Shown: in pieces, positions 13,441-18,082 of the stretch
How the letters are laid out: the number at the start of each line of letters is the position of its first letter
Numbering within the stretch: position 1 is the first letter of the stretch
Assembly (NCBI GenBank): GCA_934553285.1
Contig: CAKTFD010000042.1
Coordinates: forward strand, 1 to 18,082
DNA: 18,082 nt
DNA from: an uncultured Faecalibacterium sp.
GTDB taxonomy: Bacteria; Bacillota; Clostridia; Oscillospirales; Ruminococcaceae
Direction of reading: 5' to 3'
Notes under the pieces: generated by a model
What the model saw: only the letters and a program-made list of their open reading frames with translations
What the model was told of the DNA's origin: nothing
The model's database searches: none
Translations under genes and position numbers: made by a program

Positions 13441-13460
13441 TACCAGAAAATTCGTACGAA

Positions 13461-13490
13461 ATTATGCTTTTTTTATGAAGCGATTGTAAA
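13461..13490 (-). promoter_or_regulatory. promoter-like sequence after the ABC permease gene
   Basis: On the minus strand TTTACA (13490-13485), an 18-nt spacer and CATAAT (13466-13461), each five of six bases. The predicted start falls in a 10-bp palindrome, TTCGTACGAA (13451-13460), placed where a repressor would block initiation. Confidence 0.4.
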
Positions 13491-13492
13491 CA

Positions 13493-16400
13493 TTACTCCG
13501 GGGCCTTCATGCTTTCCACCATGCTGATGCGCCGCACATGCCGCCGCATGACAAAGCAGACCACCACGGTAAACAGCATGGTCAGCGCCACAGCCAGCAG
13601 GTAGCTGCGGGGGGCAATGGTGCGGATGAACATCAGCTGGTCCATCTCCACAGTCAGGATGATGAACTTGTGCAGCGGCACCCCCAGCACCAGCCCCACG
13701 CCGGAGCCGATAAGGGACAGCAGCTCGATCTCCCGGAAGATATAGCGGTACACCTCTTTATCGTAGAAGCCCAGCACCTTGATGGTGGCCAGCTCCTTTT
13801 TGCGCTCTGCCAGATTGACGCTGATAAGGTTGTACAGCACCACCGCCGCCAGCGCCGCCGCGCAGATGATGATGAGCACCACCACGTAACTCAGGCTGAC
13901 GATAAGGTTATCGAACAGCTCGGTGGTATCCTCGGTAAAGCTGATGCTGCTGACGTAGTTGCAGTCCAGCAGGTCGGTGCGCAGGGCATTATACCCGGCG
14001 GCATCGGTGCAGCTGGTCTGGCCGTAAACGGTGTTCCACGGGATATCCTCCGTGCCCAGCAGGCTTTGCAGCTGCGCGTGGGAGAGATACAGCCGGGTGA
14101 ACATATAGTTCTCGGTCACGCCGGTCAGGGTCAGCTCCACCCGGGTGCCCTCGGCGTTCTCCACCCAGAAGGTGTCCCCTGCCTGCAGGCCCAGGTTCTC
14201 GGCTGTCTTTTCGGTCAGGATGGCGCTGCTGCTGTCAAAACCCAGCGCCTTGTGCCCCTTGCGGGTGCGGAAGGTGATGTAGCGGGTCAGGTCGCTGTCC
14301 TTGGCGGCCCCCACGATGCTCACACTGGCGCTCTGGCCTGCGGCATTATAGATCGTGGTGGACTTGGTGTAGACCGCGCCCCAGTTCTGCACGGCGCTGT
14401 TGCCGTCCAGCTCCTCGGCCAACCCCTGCGCAGTGGTCAGGGCGCGGGCATCGCTCAGGGAGATGGTCATATCGTTATGGGTCAGTTCGGCAGCCTGCTT
14501 TGTGACGATGGGCAGCAGCGAATCCTGGATGCCGAAGCCGATGAGCAGCAATGCGGTACAGCCCGCTACGCCCAGCACGGTCATAAAAAACCGCTTTTTA
14601 TATCGGAACAGGTTGCGGGCGGTGGTCTTTTGGGAAAAGGACATGTGCTGCCACAGCGGGGTGATGCGCTCCAGCAGGATGCGCTTGCCTGCCACGGGGG
14701 CACGGGGCAGCAGCAGAGCGGCGGTCTTTTCCGCCAGGCTGGAACGGCAGGCGAACCATGTGGCAAATCCGATGACCGCTGCGCTGATGCCCAGGCTGGC
14801 GGCAGCCATGCCGGGGTAGAAGTGCAGGGTGAAGGTGGGCAGGGTAAAGACCATCTGGTAGGCATTCCAGATGATGACCGGGAACACCACAAAGCCCACC
14901 ACCATGCCAACGATGCTGCCCAGCACGCTGGCCAGCATTGCGTAGAACAGGTACTTGCCCGCAATGCGGTAGTTGGAGTAGCCCAGCGCCTTGAGGGTGC
15001 CCATCTGCAGGCGGTTCTCATCCACCATGCGGGTCATGGTGGTGGTAGCCACCAGCGCCGCCACCAGGAAGAAGAACACCGGGAACACCCGGGCGATGGC
15101 ATCCATACGGTCGGCGTACTGGGCAAAGGTGACAAAGCTCATGGTGGTGGTGCGGTCCAGCACATACCACTCGCCCTTTTTGATCTGGCTCACCTGCTCC
15201 TCGGCATCGTTGAGCTGGGCAAGGCCCTCGGCCAGCTTCTGCTCGGCTTCGGCCTTCTGGCTTTCATACGCGGTGCGGGATGCTTCCAGCTGGGTCTGCC
15301 CGGCATTGTATTCCGCCCAGCCCTCTTCCAGCTGCTTTTGTGCGGCATCGAACTGGGTGTAGGCACTGGCGGTGCCGGTGGTCAGCTGCAGCTGGCCCTG
15401 CAAAAGCTGCAATTTCATCTTGCGCAGGGCGGCTTTGGCCTCGGTCACCAGCTGGTCGTTGGAAAGGCTGGGCGAGGAGATCAGTCCCTGGGCGTACATC
15501 TGCTGTTTGCCTGCATCCAGCTGCTGCTGATAGCCCTGCAGCTGGTTATAGATGTTATCGTAGGCGGCCTGTGCCTTGGCCAGTGCATCCCGCAGCTCGA
15601 TGTAGTCCTCGTCCGCAGGCTCGGCCTCGTCCAGCGCCTTTTCGGCATTGCGCAGGGCGGCTTCGGCGTAGGTCAGCAGCGGGTCGGCCACCTTTTTCAG
15701 GTTGACCAGCAGCTCGATCTGCTGCAGCTGCTCCTCAAACTCCAGCACCTGGCTCTCGCTGTTCACCAGCTGGCTGGCACCGCTCTGCATGGTATCGGGC
15801 AGGGCCGCTTTCTGGGCGGCAAGTTCCTTTTCGCCCGCTTCCAGCTGTGCCTTTGCAGCATCCAGCTGCTGCTGGGCATCCGCAAGCTGTGCTTCTGCCT
15901 CGGCAAACTGGCGGTCGGCCTCCGCCTTCTGGCTGTCGTATTCAGCACGCGCCTTGGCAAGCTGGGTGCTGGCATCCGCCATCAGTTCCTCCCGGCGGGC
16001 AGCGCACTGCACCGCCTGGATGGCCTTGAGGTTTTCGGCCACGGCATCCACAGCGGCCTGATATTCGTCCGAATAGTTATCATACAGCCCGGCGTTTTCA
16101 GCTTTAACATAGCACACTGTATAATAATCAGCGGTCAGCGTGCCCTGCGGCACAAAGAGGATGCAGTTCAGCTGGCCGCTGCCCACGGTGCTGCTCTCGG
16201 AATCGGTGGAAAAGTGCAGCGGATCCTGCACCGTGCCCACCACTGTGAACACCTGCTCCGTGACCCCCTCGGTGTCCGCCGTAAGGGTCAGCTGTGTGCC
16301 CAGCTCCACCGGGCTGCCGTGGCCCATCACATGCACCACGCACTCGCCAGGGACGGCCGGCATCCGGCCGGACAGCAGCACCAGCCGGTCCATATTTTCC

Positions 16401-16768
16401 GGGGTGTCAGCCTGCGGGTCGGCGGGCAGCTCCTGCAGCCGCGCCACGGTGGTCTGCTCGTCACCGGTCCAGTGGGCTTCCACATCCTGATATTTTACCG
16501 GCATCACGGCTTCCACCCCATCCACGGCGGCGATGGCGCGGATATCCTCCGCGCTCAGCCCCAGGGTGGACAGCACCCGGATGTCGAACACGTTCTGCTG
16601 CACATAATACTGCTGCGCGGCGCTGCGCATATTGGGTGCGATGCAGGCCAGACCGGTCAGCATCATCACCCCAAGCGCCACGATGCCAAACAGCGAGACC
16701 ATGCGGCTGATGCTGCTTTTCATCTCGCGCAGGATATTTTTGCGGTAACTTTTCTGCACAGTATTCAC
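13493..16768 (-). CDS. ABC transporter permease, FtsX-like, with long extracytoplasmic coiled coil
   Basis: Membrane subunit of a MacB/LolCDE-like ABC system; such systems move or release lipids, peptides or antimicrobials mechanically rather than through a classical channel. About 1091 residues. One membrane helix at about 25-48, then a periplasmic-core-like domain, then a coiled coil at about 250-535 very rich in Ala, Glu, Gln and Lys (repeats such as QLDAAKAQLEAGEKEL and EAQLADAQQQL). Three helices follow at about 555-690, then a second half with one helix, an outside domain and three more helices, ending with the FtsX signature around ERKKELATIKVLGF. GTG 16768 overlaps the ATPase stop by 4 nt (GTGA); GTG 16771 is one codon earlier. 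The substrate is unknown. I do not recognise a named gene. Confidence 0.92.
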   Translation of the reverse strand: MNTVQKSYRKNILREMKSSISRMVSLFGIVALGVMMLTGLACIAPNMRSAAQQYYVQQNVFDIRVLSTLGLSAEDIRAIAAVDGVEAVMPVKYQDVEAHWTGDEQTTVARLQELPADPQADTPENMDRLVLLSGRMPAVPGECVVHVMGHGSPVELGTQLTLTADTEGVTEQVFTVVGTVQDPLHFSTDSESSTVGSGQLNCILFVPQGTLTADYYTVCYVKAENAGLYDNYSDEYQAAVDAVAENLKAIQAVQCAARREELMADASTQLAKARAEYDSQKAEADRQFAEAEAQLADAQQQLDAAKAQLEAGEKELAAQKAALPDTMQSGASQLVNSESQVLEFEEQLQQIELLVNLKKVADPLLTYAEAALRNAEKALDEAEPADEDYIELRDALAKAQAAYDNIYNQLQGYQQQLDAGKQQMYAQGLISSPSLSNDQLVTEAKAALRKMKLQLLQGQLQLTTGTASAYTQFDAAQKQLEEGWAEYNAGQTQLEASRTAYESQKAEAEQKLAEGLAQLNDAEEQVSQIKKGEWYVLDRTTTMSFVTFAQYADRMDAIARVFPVFFFLVAALVATTTMTRMVDENRLQMGTLKALGYSNYRIAGKYLFYAMLASVLGSIVGMVVGFVVFPVIIWNAYQMVFTLPTFTLHFYPGMAAASLGISAAVIGFATWFACRSSLAEKTAALLLPRAPVAGKRILLERITPLWQHMSFSQKTTARNLFRYKKRFFMTVLGVAGCTALLLIGFGIQDSLLPIVTKQAAELTHNDMTISLSDARALTTAQGLAEELDGNSAVQNWGAVYTKSTTIYNAAGQSASVSIVGAAKDSDLTRYITFRTRKGHKALGFDSSSAILTEKTAENLGLQAGDTFWVENAEGTRVELTLTGVTENYMFTRLYLSHAQLQSLLGTEDIPWNTVYGQTSCTDAAGYNALRTDLLDCNYVSSISFTEDTTELFDNLIVSLSYVVVLIIICAAALAAVVLYNLISVNLAERKKELATIKVLGFYDKEVYRYIFREIELLSLIGSGVGLVLGVPLHKFIILTVEMDQLMFIRTIAPRSYLLAVALTMLFTVVVCFVMRRHVRRISMVESMKAPE

Positions 16769-17469
16769 CACTCGATCTGTTCCACCGGCACCGGATGTTC
16801 GTTGACCTGATTGGACACGATGCGGCCGCTGCGCACCTGGATGATGCGGTCAGCCATGCCGGTCAGCGCCGTGTTGTGGGTAATAACGATGACGGTGCGC
16901 CCGGTCCTGCGGCAGGTATCCTGCAAAAGGCCCAGCACCTGCTTGCCGGTGCGGTAGTCCAGCGCACCGGTGGGTTCGTCACACAGCAGCAGCTTGGGGT
17001 TTTTAGCCAGGGCGCGGGCGATGGACACCCGCTGCTGCTCGCCGCCGGAAAGCTGCGCCGGGAAGTTGTTCAGCCGCTCGCCCAGGCCCACGCTGCGCAG
17101 TGTTTCGGCGGGGTCCAGCGGGTCGCGGCAGATCTCGCTGGCCAGCTCCACGTTTTCCAGCGCGGTCAGGTTCTGCACCAGATTATAGAACTGGAATACA
17201 AAGCCCACATCATACCGGCGGTAGGTGGTAAGCTCCCGCTCCGAAAAGCGGCTTACATTGCGCCCGTCCAGCCAGACGTTGCCCTCATCGCAGTTGTCCA
17301 TGCCGCCCAGGATATTGAGCAGCGTGGTCTTGCCCGCGCCGGAAGGCCCCACGATGATGCAGAACTCGCCCTTGTCCACATAGAAATTGAGATGGTCGGC
17401 CGCCGCGATCTTCACACTGCCGGTCTGGTAGTATTTACAGACGTTTTCAAACTCCACAAAGTGCTCCAT
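16765..17469 (-). CDS. ABC transporter ATP-binding protein (LolD/MacB-type)
   Basis: ATPase that drives the FtsX-like permease encoded directly downstream. 234 residues, normal size. Seen: Walker A GPSGAGKTTLLN, Q-loop region FVFQFYNLVQNLT, signature LSGGEQQRVSIARAL, Walker B LLLCDEPTGALD, and H-loop VITHN. The LDYRTG segment after Walker B fits the LolD/MacB/SalX group. ATG 17469 has AAAGGA 7 nt upstream and gives MEHFVEFENV; the frame is open nine codons further to 17496, without a ribosome site. Its stop overlaps the permease start, so the two are translationally coupled. No two-component system or lantibiotic gene is adjacent, so a role in peptide resistance is not supported. Confidence 0.95.
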   Translation of the reverse strand: MEHFVEFENVCKYYQTGSVKIAAADHLNFYVDKGEFCIIVGPSGAGKTTLLNILGGMDNCDEGNVWLDGRNVSRFSERELTTYRRYDVGFVFQFYNLVQNLTALENVELASEICRDPLDPAETLRSVGLGERLNNFPAQLSGGEQQRVSIARALAKNPKLLLCDEPTGALDYRTGKQVLGLLQDTCRRTGRTVIVITHNTALTGMADRIIQVRSGRIVSNQVNEHPVPVEQIEW

Positions 17470-17510
17470 GGCGTTTTCCTTTCTGTCAGAGTACAAACTG
17501 GTTCAAGCTA

Positions 17511-17540
17511 ACTATAGCATAAATCCACCGCTATTTGCAA
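17511..17540 (-). promoter_or_regulatory. ABC operon promoter
   Basis: On the minus strand TTGCAA (17540-17535), an 18-nt spacer and TATAGT (17516-17511). The -10 box is preceded by TGC, an extended -10. Expected start near 17504, about 35 nt before the ATPase start. Confidence 0.6.
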
Positions 17541-17594
17541 AGCCCCGGATGCAAGTTTTCAAAAACTTAACAGAAACCCGCAGCCGAGCTGTAA

Positions 17595-17637
17595 AAAGGC
17601 CAAAAGGGCTGCGGCACAAAATGCTGTGCCGCAGCCC
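17595..17637 (-). terminator. upp terminator
   Basis: On the minus strand GGGCTGCGGCAC (17637-17626) pairs perfectly with GTGCCGCAGCCC (17617-17606), loop of 8, then TTTTGGCCTTTTT. It lies 22 nt after the upp stop. Confidence 0.93.
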
Positions 17638-17659
17638 CTTAAAACGCTTTATGCTGTTT

Positions 17660-18082
17660 TTACTTGGTGCCGTAGATACGGTCGCCTGCATCGCCCAGGC
17701 CAGGCACGATGTAGCCGTTCTCGTTCAGGTGGTCATCCTGTGCGCCCAGGTAGATATCCACATCCGGGTGTGCCTCGTGCAGTGCCTTGATGCCTTCCGG
17801 TGCGCCCAGCAGGCCGATGAACTTGATGCGCTTTGCGCCGTGCTTCTTGATCTGGCTGATGGCATCGATGGCGCTGCCGCCGGTAGCCAGCATGGGATCC
17901 AGCACCAGCACATCACGCTCGGCGATATCCTGCGGCAGCTTGCAGAAGTATTCCACAGGCTGCAGGGTCTTTTCGTCGCGGTACAGGCCGATAAAGCCCA
18001 CCTTGGCAGCGGGCAGCAGGGTCAGCATACCGTCCAGCATACCCATGCCGGCGCGCAGGATGGGCACCAGAGCCAGCTTGCG
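17660..18082 (-). CDS. upp: uracil phosphoribosyltransferase (partial, N-terminus beyond window)
   Basis: Pyrimidine salvage enzyme: uracil plus PRPP gives UMP. The last 140 residues are visible of about 208 in the family. Seen: RKLALVPILRAGMGML at the window edge, the PRPP-binding loop LVLDPMLATGGSAIDA, and the C-terminal uracil-binding GYIVPGLGDAGDRIYGTK. The frame is open through the edge, so the gene continues outside. It is a separate transcription unit from the ABC pair, with its own strong terminator. Confidence 0.96.
   Translation of the reverse strand, partial: RKLALVPILRAGMGMLDGMLTLLPAAKVGFIGLYRDEKTLQPVEYFCKLPQDIAERDVLVLDPMLATGGSAIDAISQIKKHGAKRIKFIGLLGAPEGIKALHEAHPDVDIYLGAQDDHLNENGYIVPGLGDAGDRIYGTK

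Larger units (their letters stand above)
13315..13453 (-). ncRNA. candidate small RNA, about 138 nt
   Basis: A promoter-like sequence (13490-13461) stands right after the permease stop, and a terminator ends at 13315. Between them the minus strand can form GGTATC/GATACC, GAGGGG/CCCCTC and AGGAA/TTCCT hairpins, the last followed by CCTCCT, which is complementary to Shine-Dalgarno sites. No family is recognised. The alternative is that this is simply the 3' untranslated end of the ABC operon. The opposite strand has a 15-codon ORF over the same stretch. Confidence 0.35.

Noticed and set aside
13538..16810. 1090-codon open frame on the plus strand, antisense to the permease
   Set aside because: It is very rich in His, Gln and Gly and shows no domain; the minus-strand frame has clear FtsX features. 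Long antisense frames arise from the GC-rich third positions.
1..18082. CRISPR array, tRNA, rRNA, prophage or transposase genes
   Set aside because: No spaced direct repeats, no cloverleaf or rRNA sequence, and no phage or transposase motif was seen.

Overview
The window reads as chromosomal DNA from a GC-rich, low-motility-type Firmicute of the gut, most like Faecalibacterium or a close relative in the Oscillospiraceae. The grounds are a T-box leader, strong AGGAGG ribosome binding sites, TTGACA/TATAAT promoters, GC-rich codons, and a palindromic repeat of a kind I recall from Faecalibacterium genomes. The genus is an inference; no rRNA or marker gene is present to settle it.

Layout. (1) 1-1280, minus: the N-terminal two thirds of the FtsH membrane protease, cut by the window edge, with its own promoter. 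(2) 1540-6784, plus: a complete leucine operon. A consensus promoter, a T-box leader with a CUG (Leu) specifier and a terminator/antiterminator switch precede leuA, leuC, leuD and leuB. A 137-bp palindromic MITE-like element sits between leuA and leuC, a degenerate fragment of it lies between leuD and leuB, and a bidirectional terminator closes the operon. (3) 6837-11394, minus: a beta-glucoside operon in the order promoter, switch 1, licT/bglG-type antiterminator, switch 2, PTS EIIBC, 6-phospho-beta-glucosidase. Both switches have a ribonucleic antiterminator (RAT) hairpin overlapping a terminator, the same plan as E. coli bglGFB. The EIIBC gene has an extra in-frame N-terminal segment that looks like a degenerate second EIIB domain without its cysteine, and a second strong ribosome binding site inside the gene. 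(4) 11459-13225, minus: metY (O-acetylhomoserine sulfhydrylase) with a consensus promoter and a 337-nt leader. The leader holds a 42-codon ORF ending Cys-Met-Arg-Arg-stop and a terminator hairpin, which suggests leader-peptide attenuation by cysteine or methionine supply. (5) 13315-13490: a gene-free stretch with a promoter-like sequence, hairpins, a CCUCCU motif and a terminator, a possible small RNA. (6) 13493-17540, minus: a two-gene ABC system, ATPase plus a 1091-residue FtsX-like permease with a long extracytoplasmic coiled coil. (7) 17595-18082, minus: the 3' part of upp with its terminator.

Together the window is mostly housekeeping and amino acid metabolism, with an unusual density of transcription attenuation: a T-box for leucine, two RAT switches plus an intercistronic terminator for beta-glucosides, and a probable leader peptide for sulfur amino acids. 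The parts most likely to be undescribed are the EIIB-like N-terminal extension of the PTS permease, the Cys/Met leader peptide of metY, and the small RNA candidate at 13315-13453.
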